Shown: positions 49,521 through 60,748 of the stretch, in pieces | Numbering within the stretch: position 1 is the first letter of the stretch | Layout: each line of letters opens with the position of its first letter | Source of the DNA: Hyalella azteca | Lineage: Eukaryota > Arthropoda > Malacostraca > Amphipoda > Hyalellidae | Assembly (NCBI RefSeq): GCF_000764305.2 | Contig: NW_025946533.1 | Span: 62,001 to 126,000, forward strand | DNA: 64,000 bases | Reading direction: 5' to 3' | Notes under the pieces: generated by a model | Database searches by the model: none | What the model was told of the DNA's origin: nothing | What the model saw: only the letters and a program-made list of their open reading frames with translations | Program-made: the position numbers and the translations under genes

Positions 49521-49950
49521 AGTAGGGTAAACACGGTATATTTTGACACATTAAGGATGCATCGAGAAATGAAAAACTATAAAAAATAACCGTATGCGTT
49601 ACTCAAGATCTGTTTGCTTTATGTGACTCGCAAAACACCGTACTACGCGCCAGCAACGATGAAACGTCACAAAATGTTGACATATTTATTTAAAAGCCTT
49701 TAGAATGCAAACCTACCAAATCCCTATATTCTGACACTGTGTGTGGCAATATTTGGCACGTGGTAAGGCGTATTCCGTCCGCGCTTCAAATTCTACTGAT
49801 ACGTAATGATAGTTCAACGCGCAAATGTATGACGTCACCATTTCAACCATCAACAAACACATGGAACTAAAACAAAGCTTAATATAAAGGAAAAACTAGA
49901 GAGGTGACGGAATTACCCACGATGTCAGAATATACCGCGTTTACCCTACT
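49521..49950. mobile_element. MITE nested in the Tc1/mariner element
   Basis: Inverted ends AGTAGGGTAAACACGGTATA (left) and the inverse of AGTAGGGTAAACGCGGTATA (right) enclose 430 bp with no coding capacity. It lies between the transposase and the right TIR of the host element, so it inserted later. Confidence 0.85.
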
Positions 49951-50299
49951 TTTGTTTATATTGACCTTTCAAATAAGTAAGTTTCTCTCAATTCTCTGGT
50001 CTGGCACACCCTGTATATATAATATATATTATATAGGTACTGTGTAACTGTGGAAGTGTGGATTGTGAAACATAATTTTATGAAACGACAGGTTTGTTTA
50101 GTGCAAACTACAATTTTTTCAATCAGACAAAAAATTATGAACATAGAGCCATACAATTTCATACCTACTGATGTGATAAGTAATGAAATTATATGATATT
50201 AGAGCCATGATATTTAAGAAAAAAATGAATTTTAAAGCCCTGCAGGCTGCACCGTGTGCACCCCTTATGTCTTCCCAAAATTCTTTCACAGCTTCAGGC

Positions 50300-50920
50300 C
50301 TTCAGCCTACTGCAGGGGTGGAATACATCTACTTTTAACGGAAATTTCGCGGCCCGAGATCTCCCATTTATATGTAAGTTTGAAATCTCGCGGCTCGGAA
50401 GTCAGGTAAAATATATTGATTTAGAAATGTCGCGGCTCCGAAATGGGTCACGTGACGTGTGATGGAAGGGCAAGCCAGCGGTTGGCAGTTGTCGGCAGCA
50501 AAACGATAAAGAATAGTGCACCGGCCGATGTATCACTGTATCATTTGAGCTCATGTTGTTGCCACGTNCTGATACTAACCAAAGCCACCTACACACAGAA
50601 ACAAAAACGCTGCCAATAGACCAGCACCTCAGACTCCATGCAATCCAACTCAGACTAAAAGCTCAAGCACCGACCCACCCACTTCACACCTGTCTCTTAT
50701 ACACATGTGAATTAAGGGAATAATGTTTAACTGCTGTTTCTAGGGCAAAATTTGAGCTTATTCGTGAATCGTGATCGCGCGCTGGCGGCGCTGCGCGCGT
50801 GCCATCGCCGCCAAGAGTTCGCAAGTTCGCGGTTCAAGAATGGCTTTCCACGGCTTGAGAAATAGACTTACGGCTTGAAAATTCATTATTTCGCGGCTCA
50901 AAAAATCCAGTCGTGGCTCA
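50300..50920. repeat. Iterated TCGCGGCTC motif region
   Basis: Several imperfect units around AAATYTCGCGGCTCGGAARTC occur at 50345-50450 and again at 50800-50925 (TTCGCGGTTC, CGGCTTGAAAAT, TTTCGCGGCTCAAA). The same motif occurs at 20780-20870 and, inverted, at 48010-48260. The middle (about 50570-50706) has an N and adapter-like sequence and may be misjoined. Confidence 0.6.
50690..50706 (+). other. Partial Nextera/Tn5 mosaic end (likely artefact)
   Basis: CTGTCTCTTATACACAT, 17 bases of the Tn5 mosaic end, lies 122 bases after the only ambiguous base in the window (50568). This suggests adapter read-through at an assembly join. Confidence 0.75.
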
Positions 50921-50934
50921 CAGAGTAGATCTTT

Positions 50935-51500
50935 TCCTGACTTGGCCTACTGTGCAGAGAGTGGATGAATATTGCAAGATCTTTGGCGACGCTTCAGTAG
51001 CAAAATTTATGCCTTCAGAAGATCTTGCTGACACATTTAGATTGAAATTCTTTCATTTAATATATTTGTCAGTCTTTGGCCAAGTGCCAACTATTTAAAA
51101 AAAGTAAAGTTTCCGGTATGTTGGATTGATCAGTATGCAGTGAAGCTGGTCCAGAAATCAGTTGCGATGAGTTCCCACCAAAAAAATGTAAACATCAAGT
51201 TTACGATTACGTAGGTGCGGTCACATTAGAGTGGTCAGACTGCATTATCACATGTTCAGTTGACACTTGCTGTACAATCAGACTGTTTTTAGGGTAAAAT
51301 TATTTATTTGGGGTAACACGTGAATGCAACCTTGTAAATAAGTTCGTGGCTTGTAAATAGTTTTTCATTACTCAGCATAAATGGCTTTTCAATAAAAATT
51401 ACCTGGCGACGCATCTTAAAATTACCCGGCGACGCTTAGGGCTTGAAAACCCATATATTGGCGACGCTGCATCGTGCATCCACCCTCTGCACCATGGCCT
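50935..51500 (+). repeat. Interspersed repeat A, copy 3
   Basis: Matches copy 1 from CTACTGTGCAGAGAGTG through CCTTCAGAAGATCTTGC, the GGTCCAGAAATCAGTTGCGA block and GGGGTAACACGTG to CATCCACCCTCTGC. It is outside any TIR element, so the repeat moves or was duplicated independently. Confidence 0.75.
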
Positions 51501-54140
51501 TCAGCCATTCTTGTTCGCTCAGACGGCTACATTCACTGTTCACACATAACGTAGTACCTAGTACTATGGTAGTAACGGTACTACCTACTCGGCTACTCAT
51601 AGTGGCAAACCAGTGATTTTTTTAGAATCAGTTCATTTTTAATTTCCTCATTTACTCAAGATTTTAACAGATTTATTATGTATGATAATTCTGGTATCCA
51701 AGATACTTTACTGGTCTGCTTATAGGATTCAAAAATGAACTTTAAGAAGAGTCTAAAAAACTCTCTGCTTTGCCACTATGCGGCTACTCCTACATTCAGT
51801 ACTAGTCAGGGCACTGCCACAATGTCCAAACAGGTACTTAGTCAGTTAGTGGCACTGTGGCACTCACCACGCCACCTGCCAGCACTCAATCTGAAGTTCA
51901 GAACTAAATTCATTAAATAATTTAACCTAAACGTCCTATTCCTAACTCAGTAACTCGGGTAGCTCCTAGAGGCTAGGTACTACCTAACTCCTAGTCCTAG
52001 CGAATTCCGAATTGTGACCAACTCACCAAGTCTCCTCACGCGTTCACGCCTCGCCTCAGCCTCCTGCCTCACAGTCCTGTCTGAACAGACTAATTTTTTT
52101 GTGTATCAGTGTATAAACTACCAACCATTAAACGTTAAAAGGAGTGTCATTGGCAAGTATTGAAACGCTTTTATTGTTTTTTTTTGCAAGCGACAAGGCA
52201 AATGCACTGTTGATATCGAAGGGCGCCTCCGAGCGGCAACTCAGTCTCGTGTTTATTGGCGGATTTGACGCGTTTCGCGAGCTGCGTTTAAAGACTCAAA
52301 ACGAAAACGAATTCGGGGTAAATTTCACAAGTTGTGATGATACTTGCATGAACAAATAGATTTTTGTTATATTTAAACCCTGATAACGAATAACTCGCCC
52401 TGCTCGACGACCTCAACCCAAGTCCCAACGAAGTGTCACAGTCACACAATTCTTGTACCTGCAAAGAGCATGGTCTGAATCCAATAACAAATAGCCGCGT
52501 CAGCTGTAGCGCATTGCCATATCAGCAAGTTAAATCACGCTAAAATCTACATTCCAGCTGAAGGTAATCAATCTGTCAGCGAGAATCGGAAAACATTACT
52601 TATTCTTCAAGATTTATTGAAGATTTATTATGAGACATGTGACTTTTCCCTAGCTGCATTGTGAATGCAGCGAGTTAAAATAAGTAAATAAATTTTAAAC
52701 TATTGGCATTGTTAGGTTATCAATCATGAACTTTTTATCGATCATAGCATATGATACAATAAAGCGAATATTGATGTTGATGCCAGTTTAGTCAAATAGT
52801 TTGAATTACCCAAGCTATGCCAAAATATTTCCAAATATTGTAAACGGGATTGTATGAATTTTTTGATAAATCACAAATTTTTAGCTTCGAAATTGTGAAG
52901 TTTTAATGTGTCGTTTATTGGTATCATTATACAATAATACGAGTGGTATTAGTTTTATGGTAAAATTCGAAACTTTAATACAACTCTTTGTTGCGACAGA
53001 CATAACCTTTATTCATAATGGTTTTTCTATTATTCTCTGTTATTTATGGGAAGCCACTCGAGTTCAGTTGGTCTCTATTACTCGGATTCAGTTCCGGCGG
53101 CAGCGTTCATTATAACATTCGACATCCCCAACCGTACGATATACTTTAGATTTCCTGGTGGAGAGGCATGCAACACGGAATACATCAAGTTGTTCTCAAC
53201 AACAATCTCGAAGTTGCCTCCAGATTTGTTAAGATTAGTCTCACGTCCAGAACCGATAAGCGCATTTAGGAAAGCTAGGAAAATAATAATCTTATAAAAA
53301 GTAAGACAGTGAACTATCAACGTCTGTGTAGTAAATGAAGTGTGCAATTTCTGTCTCACCATATGTCAATTTTCTATTTCTCAGTAGGAATGTTCAAAAA
53401 TCTGAGTGTCCGTTTCGTCGGCGGAGAACATTTACATTTTAAACTGAGTTATTTCTCGGTTGTTACGACATCCAACTTCAGATTCCTAGTAAAGTAGGGA
53501 GTTGTCTTACCTTACTACCTCTGCATGAGAGAAATTAACGTCGACTGCAGTATACTGCGCAGGCACTGCAGACAGTGCCACCGCACCCCGCATCCAAGTC
53601 TCATATTCACTTGATTAACTTTATTAATTATTATCACTAATAACTTAACTTTATTATTATTGGTTAATCTGAGCTGATTATCTCGATGGAATTTTACCGA
53701 AGCTGTTTGTAGGTGGTCGCAATGTCATTGGGATTCAAGTAAATGTGTATATATAATGTGTTGTACAAGCACCATCTCAAAGATATGTGTCGTTTTTTTG
53801 TAAAGCAACATGCAATCGGCTCCATGTTAGAACCTCACGTCGTACCCATCCCATATGTTGATCACACATAATGCTAAAACATAAAAGACAGCATTGCTTG
53901 ATAAACCGTAGGATTTGAAGCGTTTATCCTTAGATAAGATAGACGTCCACATATCCCATAGGTAAAATAGATTCGTTATAAACTAATAATTCATTTATTT
54001 ACGTGTACGTTGGACAATTTTCTTTATAAATGTGATTATGAAGTTAATTTAATCTGGTGCAGAATATAAAGAATAGTCTATTTGTAGTTGTTATGAGGCC
54101 TCCAGTTTTTGAGGTCCTCAATTAATGGATTTTGCACCAG
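51501..54140. other. Gene-free stretch
   Basis: No supported gene. A coding-like block at 53100-53290 is open on both strands (see findings). The remaining open frames are short and unrecognised. Confidence 0.4.
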
Positions 54141-54144
54141 TTAC

Positions 54145-54575
54145 TATTGGTGCGGACGACGGTAGTCTTCACACAAGACTGCCATGAAAACATTCACAAG
54201 ACCGTCGTCTGCGGCTCCCATAAATTGTTACGAGAATGTTCACGTCATCATTGTCAGCATGCAGTGATGAAAAACTAATACGATCATCGCTTATACGAAT
54301 GGAATACCTCGAGACGACTAACACGATCATCGTCTTCACGAATAGAATACTAAAAAACTTGCACGATCGTGGTCTTGACGAACAGAATACTTCGAGAAGA
54401 CTCACATGAACATCGTCTTTATGAAGAAAACTCAAAAAAAAAAAACTTACACGATCATGGTCTTGACGAACAGAATACTTCGAGAAGACTAACACGATCA
54501 TCGTCTGCACAGATAAAATACTCAAAAAAGTCAAAAGATGGTCATCCTCTCAATAGAATACCTCGAGAAGATGAC
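54145..54575. repeat. Tandem array of 40-52-bp units with near-palindromic cores
   Basis: Seven or so diverged units carry ACACGATCATSGTCTT, ACGAAYAGAATAC and TCGAGAAGACTMA. The motif ACGAT-CATCGT is nearly self-complementary, as is CTTCGAG. Apparent open frames on both strands here are products of the repeat. Confidence 0.8.
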
Positions 54576-55337
54576 TTCAAGCTGAACCATAGGCAGCGGG
54601 TCCATTTTTCCATCGGCAGTTCTTCAGAGCTCGCCCTAATTACCCAAATGGTCTATAAGTGCCAGCGAGGGAACAATAAACAGCCGCTCTCTTTCTCTTA
54701 ACTAAATGCGTTTGTTAACCCAAGTCTGCGAAGAACAACTAAAAACTCTTGAAAAGCTCGTGCTCTTGTCTCGCCCCCTCTAACGGTCCTCAAATGACAC
54801 AAAGCTCACAACTCAAAGTTGACATCTGAGATGCCGAGGCTCCATTATGGAATTCCAACAGGATCTTTAGATTCACTCCCTATCTTTTGCATAACAAACG
54901 TTGTTTCGCTCTGAAGCTGAATTACTGTATGTTGTAATGCTGTCCCATGCAGCGCACGACGTAATGCAACCTATCGGCTTAGTTCTCAATAGTAGTTGCA
55001 TGAAGCCTGCCAAGTGACGTGATAGCATATTAAATCTCAAAGTCGAGTTCTTTGAATATTGAAGAAAAGTTTCTCAAGCTCAAAATTTAACAAAGAACTT
55101 TATTTAAACCTAGTTTCTGCGATATGTCGAAACTTTTTAGACAATGACTTGAGATAAATTCGTAGAGGCATAGAAGTTATTTTTATTACTGCACAAATTT
55201 CGAATTTAGTAGGGAAGACATCCGCTTTTTATAATTATTATTATTACCACGTTTTTTATTATTACCACGTTTTTCTTGACTTCGTTTCGTGTCTGTCTGT
55301 CATCAAAAATTCAGACTAAAATTGCTAACTAAAAAGT

Positions 55338-55672
55338 AGAAAATAAATATATATAAAAAAGTATTTGTAAAAACCACGTTTTTTCTGGTTTTTACAAAAC
55401 TAAAAATAATGAATTAAAACGAATAAAAAAACTGTTAAAAAACCACGTTTTCTTCACGAAAAAAGAAAGAAGAACATTTACTCATACATAACATTACATA
55501 ACATTTTACATAACTTAAATGTTATGTAAGAGTAAATGTTTTCCTTTTTTGTCCGTTAAGGAAACGTGTTTTTTTAACAGTTTTTTATTTGTTTTAATTC
55601 ATTATTTTTAGTTTTGTAGTAACCAGAAAAAAGTGGTTTTTAAAAATATTTTTATATTTATTTATTTTTTAG
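55338..55672. mobile_element. Fold-back element, copy 1
   Basis: Two inverted arms of about 155 bp are centred near 55510. They include AACCACGTTTTCTTC, TAAAAATAATGAATTAAAAC and ATAACATT at the loop. The unit is flanked by direct repeats of TTTCGTGTCTGTC followed by ATCAAAAATTCA (55275 and 55677). It has no coding capacity. Confidence 0.8.
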
Positions 55673-55937
55673 CTTTGTTTCGTGTCTGTCATCAAAAATT
55701 CAAACCATAATTTAAAGCACTTCTGAAGATCCTAGAAACTTCAAATTTGGTATGCATGCTTATGCTGCCTAACAATTCAAGATTTGATCATCAGTAGTAA
55801 TAATTAAAATTATTATTTATTAAATATTGAAAAAAACCTAAAAATTCACGGTTGGGAATCGAGTTTTTTTGTCGAACATCCAGACTTGCCAACCTTGGAA
55901 AATGATTTGAATTGCTAAAATTGCTATACTAAAATGT

Positions 55938-56206
55938 AGTAAATAAATAAATATAAAAAGCCTTTTTAAAAACCACGTTTTTCTGGTGGTTACAAGACTA
56001 CAAAACTAAAAACAATGAAATAAAACAAATAAAAAAAACTTCCGAATACCACGTTTTCTTCGGACAAAAAAAGAAAAACATTAACTCTTACCTAACATTA
56101 CATAACATTCTACATAACTTCAATGTTATGTAAGAGTTAATGTTTTTATTTTTTGTCCGTTAAGAAAACGTGGTTTTTAAAAGTTTTTTATTTGTTTTAT
56201 TTCCAG
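55938..56206. mobile_element. Fold-back element, copy 2 (right arm truncated)
   Basis: Same sequence as the copy about 600 bp to the left, centred near 56115. The right arm stops about 60-70 bp short of its partner (after TATTTGTTTTATTTCC). Confidence 0.78.
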
Positions 56207-58479
56207 AGTCAATCAAATGCGTTAATATAAATGTCAAATGCTTAAATAAAGGAATTAAATTTCACTCTATAATATAGATTAATAGTTTTTCATTAAATTT
56301 AAGGTATCCGTTTGAACTGTGTTAGAGGCAGCTTACACTAATGCTCACAGTCATTGTTTTATCCTTTTTTTAGAGAACTGATAACGCCTAAATTTACTAG
56401 AAGTTCGAGCATTTTAATCATAGTTTCCAGCCTTGCTTTCCTCTGGGGCGTTTCTTCCAAAAAATTACGTTACCCAGAAACGCAAGGTAACCTGCTACTC
56501 TGGGTTCACATGAGAACCTGCTTCCCCGTGTTAAACTATGGCCAGTGTCTGTTAAGTTTATTTTCTACTAATTATCACCTACAACCTCCCGAGCAAGATA
56601 AGATTTACTCGCTAGTCGGCATGAGATTTCAAACGAAGTGGGGAATAGAATACGTTTGATTCTCAACGTGTCAAGGCAGCGGAAAAATCAACTCGGAGTC
56701 AGCGTGATAAGACTTGTGGCCCAGCATATGCCTGCAGGTGTGACAGAAATAGTTCTCCCTGCGGAGACGTTGCGTGAAAAGAAAAGTTTTTCAAACACTG
56801 CTAAGTAATGCCTGCGATGTGACGTTTGATGGCATGAACTTGGTAAACACGCACCATGCATATCTTGGTGAGACCCTACAGCGGTATCACTTGAGAGGAG
56901 GGAGTTATATGTAAAATGTTGCTGTTAAAGTTAAGCTTATCATCAAAATTGTTTCTGAGTAGTGATTTAATGCTTTAGATATTGAAATAAATTTAGGAAA
57001 CAGAAAAAGAAGCTGTGTTTCCCTAGATCTGTTGCCATAACTAATCAAGTAAGGGAAAAAATGACTAGACCTATTTTTAACTTTAAATCCTTTTTATTAA
57101 TGCCTGTGAGTTTAACTTTAATGTTTCAAGATAATTGGTTTCACTTCAGCCGCTTCGTATTTAGGAATTTTAGAATCACTACATATTTTTCGACGGAAGC
57201 CTTGCCAAAATAACGCTTATATACTGTAGCTGCCACAGTACACAATACTGTAGCCACGGTCCCGTGTACTGTGTACTTTGATAGGTTTTATGTTCCGTTG
57301 TGTTTTTTTTCGTTACATAAGCTTTCATATGTTCTATTTAAACTCTATTTCTCTTCATTGTACTCGTATTGTCTACAATTCTGAACTGATGAAGGAGCTG
57401 GCCTCCGAAACCTTTTTGTTGAAGATATGGTGAATTTACCTGGCGCTTTTTTCTTTTATTTATATATAAGACTAATGATACAAGAAATTGAGCATTGCTC
57501 TGGCTTCCAAATACGAGAAAATGTTCAAATTCACTACCAGAGCTTACAGACAAGAGGTTCTGCTGTAATCGTATAGCCGATGGTTTAACTGCGATATAAT
57601 CTAGCCGCGGAGGACCCATGGCGTTGGCCAGAACTCGCAGGCGCGTGGACCCACGTTTATTTATTATCTCAATTAGATTAATAAGAGGAGAAAGAGCTCG
57701 TGCCTGGGATGAAGGAACGCTCGAAATAAGCGTCGTAAATTGAAGGCTTTAGGGAAGCCTGGCCTGCACTTGCCGACCGCGCGGTCCTGCCATTTTTCCA
57801 GTTCTCCCTCAAAACTCACACTGCACTGCTGCCTTGATTTATGAACATTAATCTCATCATCAATTACTCTTCTTGCCGCTTTTGAGAAATTCCTTGAGCC
57901 AGCATAATGTTGTAAGATGTTGAAAACTCAGCGTTTTACGCGCACTTTGCTCCATAATAAATAAGCAGATTTTTTAGTTTGAACAGGCCATTGACACGCA
58001 TGATATTCTCCAAGACGAAAGTCGCATAGAATAAAGTTTATTCATTCACTAGGCAGCAAAATTTATATAAATTTTCAAGGAAGCGTTATGATATACACAA
58101 TTTTGACATAATCACGTAAACAGGAGAGTAAATGTTAAATTTACGAAAAATAAAGCTTTTTTTAAACGGAGGATTTATACGGAGTTGCCGACATCTATCT
58201 GTATGTAGACCGATGATGTAGTAGAATTTTTGAGCACATAATTTTTTTATGTTTCATTCTGTATGAGATTCGTGGGGTTTTGTTGCTAATTTTTTTTGTT
58301 CCATTACAATTCATTTCAAGTAATCCAAGTAAAAATGTTATGTTCTTGCCATCAACTTTCCGTAAATAATACTATATTGAAATTTCCATAACACTGACTT
58401 TTTTTAAACGATTCATCTACATTAACTGAAATACTGAACAGAGATAACATTTTTGTACTTTGCACATCACAAAATATGT
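56207..58479. other. Gene-free stretch
   Basis: Contains a 92-codon open frame after an acceptor-like TTTTTTTAG (56375-56659, + strand) and a 93-codon frame at 57338-57619 (- strand). Neither has a domain I recognise. Otherwise featureless AT-rich DNA. Confidence 0.35.
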
Positions 58480-58632
58480 AACTCGGTATTCACTGCAGTG
58501 AGTGAAAGAAAGCGCATTTTCTCGTCGACAAAAACGTGAAGTCACGGACGGACAGACAGACGGACGGACGGACGGAAGGCCGGCATGACGAGTACAATAG
58601 GGTTTTTTTCCATGAAAGAGAAAATGCGCTAA
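58480..58632 (-). mobile_element. Short TIR repeat, copy 2 (inverted)
   Basis: Inverted copy of 29026-29175, with AGCGCATTTTCTC at both termini and a GGACGGACGGAC core. The palindromic tail is reduced to CACTGCAGTGAGTG. Confidence 0.8.
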
Positions 58633-58959
58633 AAATGAATGACGACTTGCGATATTTTCTTTCTCAATTACCACGATTTTTCTAATCATAATGTCTTAAA
58701 AAATTTGTGACTGAATACATGAATTATTTCAGCCGCAATAATTTTTTTCTTTACATTCACATGAGAGAACACACATAACCTAGAACATAATAAAAACATG
58801 GTGTGGGGATGCTAATGCAAGTTCGACGAAACTAGGCAACAACAATCAGAATACATTTCCAGTGAGCAACAACAGTGTTGTGAGTCAAATTAAGGCTATA
58901 TACTTTCGATAGAAATCTGCATCTGCACAGTACAGCGGTGCCGGCGTTAATTTGGCTGT

Positions 58960-59085
58960 TAGACCTGTCGCCGATTCTTAACATCGCGGAACATTCACAG
59001 CTTATTGCGGGTCTCAATCACGCAACTCGCTGCTCTAATGTTGCTGTGCTTAACCACCCAGCCTCCTCGCCGATTGGAAAAGAAA
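58960..59085 (-). mobile_element. tRNA-derived SINE fragment
   Basis: Second copy of SINE unit 2 from 23.3 kb: GGCTGGGTGGTTAAGCACAG (A-box side, near 59048) and TGATTGAGACCCGC (degraded B-box, near 59009), with the shared tail GTTAAGAATCGGCGACAGG. Confidence 0.65.
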
Positions 59086-59917
59086 TGATTCTGATTCTAT
59101 CCCAGGTAGCTAAGATTGAATTAACAACTTTCCAGCCACGGTACACTAGAGAATGAATGCATAAAATAAAATTAATAGAGGATGAACTGATAGCCGCATG
59201 CCACTTTATTAATACAACATCAAAATTAGATGAAGACTGGGACAAATTGATATCTGAAAACAACATGTCACTGTTTAAAAAAAAGATTGAAATTTCAATT
59301 ATTTTTAATGAAATTTGATCTGAATGCTTTTCACGCGAAATCATGTCTATAAACCATCAAAATATATTTTTGTGATTTATACAATCAAGTTATCTTCCAT
59401 TCATATGAGCCATTTAATAAACTCATTACGCTTTTAGCGTGAGTAGGAGCGTTCTTCATTTGTTCATGCGCATCACCCAAGACAATGAAGAGGAAACACT
59501 AGAAATGTTTTTATTCAAAGAAGTCTCACTGCCTCGATGTGTTTACATGAGAACACAACAGCTTAAGCGAGCACAACAATACAACATGTTGTGTTTGGCT
59601 CGCCCTGGCCAGATGTTAAGCCACAGAGCTTCACTCAGAGAAGTTGATGGCTCATATAGTCTAAATAGTGACTCACTTTTTCCCAAGTAGCGCTGATACG
59701 TTCCTTTTTTGACCCACACAAGCGCCAAAATGTATCGATGTTTGAACTTTTGATCATTGTGCAAATTTCAAGGTCATTTAACCAATTAATCATTTGATGC
59801 CAAGCTTCTTAGCAACAAAAGCTTGATGCAAGCGTTATTAAAGTTGCATTTCTTCACTTCTGACCATAAATAAAATGAACTTTTGGGCTTGGGGAAATTT
59901 TCCTTTTGCTTCAAGCC

Positions 59918-60160
59918 TTCATGTCATTTCATTCAGTCTTATCATTCTATATCATTAATTGTTTTCTTGTCACTTCATTCAGTCTTATAATTCTACATCA
60001 TTCATTGTTTTCATGTCATTTCATTCAGTCATATCATTCTATATCATTCAATGTTTTCGTGTCACTTCATTCAATCTTATCATTCTACATCATTCATTGT
60101 TTTCATTTCACTTCATACAATGTCATCATTCTACACCATTCATTTTTTTCATTTCACTGT
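59918..60160. repeat. 46-bp minisatellite, 5 copies
   Basis: Period exactly 46 bp (landmark ATTCAGTCTTAT at 59931, 59977, 60023, 60069, 60115). Units contain TCATTCTAYATCATTCATTG and TTTTCATGTCACTTC. Open frames across it in several registers are repeat artefacts. Confidence 0.9.
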
Positions 60161-60611
60161 GGTCCCTAAATTTTGCTTTAAAAAATGTTGTAGACTTCTT
60201 CATCATTTGGGTATACATGTTTACAAACTACCAGATATGTCTAAACTTTGAGATTGTTTGCGGAGGGACTTTCTAGCTCCGAATTTCGTGCTGTATCCTA
60301 TTTACTTGTTTAATTTTCTTATGTTTACCGTTAGTCAATGCTTCTTTTAATTGGAAAATGAATGTTATTACATTCGAAACGTCGTTAATATATTATTATT
60401 ACTTGCTAAGTTTGCCTTTTGATCTACAGACGTCATCTAAAGAATTGTTCGACTCCTTGAAAAAAATCATAATGCTTTCTCAGATTATTAATCGTACGCG
60501 CTCTAACATTAAAATTCTGCCATCTAAACATTAATTTCGAAGTAATAATATGTTTTCACAAATTAGCGTGATTTTAAAATTTCCAGACTGCAGTTGAAGG
60601 TAACGTATTTT

Positions 60612-60748
60612 TAGCGCATTTTCTCATATATGGAAAAAAAGGCGCTATTGTGCTCGCTATGTCCGTCTGTCCGTCCGTGACTTCACGTTTTCGTCGAAGA
60701 AAAAATGGGCTCTCTGTCACTCACTGCAGTGAGTACTGAGTTATATTT
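60612..60748 (+). mobile_element. Short TIR repeat, copy 3
   Basis: Direct copy of 29026-29175 with AGCGCATTTTCTC, the TCCGTCTGTCCGTCCGTGAC core and an intact ACTCACTGCAGTGAGT. The second terminal repeat has mutated to GAAAAAATGGGCT. Confidence 0.8.

Larger units (their letters stand above)
48606..50015 (+). mobile_element. Decayed Tc1/mariner element with TIRs and TA target site
   Basis: CAGGGTGTGTCAGAGAAACT at 48608 and its inverse ending at 50013 (with about 13 extra bases inside the right repeat) are flanked by TA on both sides. The TIRs share GAAACTTACTTATTTGAAA. The interior contains a broken transposase and a second, nested MITE. Length without the insert is near 1 kb. Confidence 0.85.

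Noticed and set aside
54169..54701. Open frames of 121 and 110 codons on opposite strands
   Set aside because: Both arise from the tandem array at 54145-54575; no domain.
58417..58689. Minus-strand frame with PSVRPSVCPSV
   Set aside because: It is a translation of the TCCGTCYG core of the short TIR repeat, also present at 29.0 and 60.6 kb.
59906..60276. Three overlapping frames rich in Phe, His and Ser
   Set aside because: They are produced by the 46-bp minisatellite in several registers; no gene evidence.
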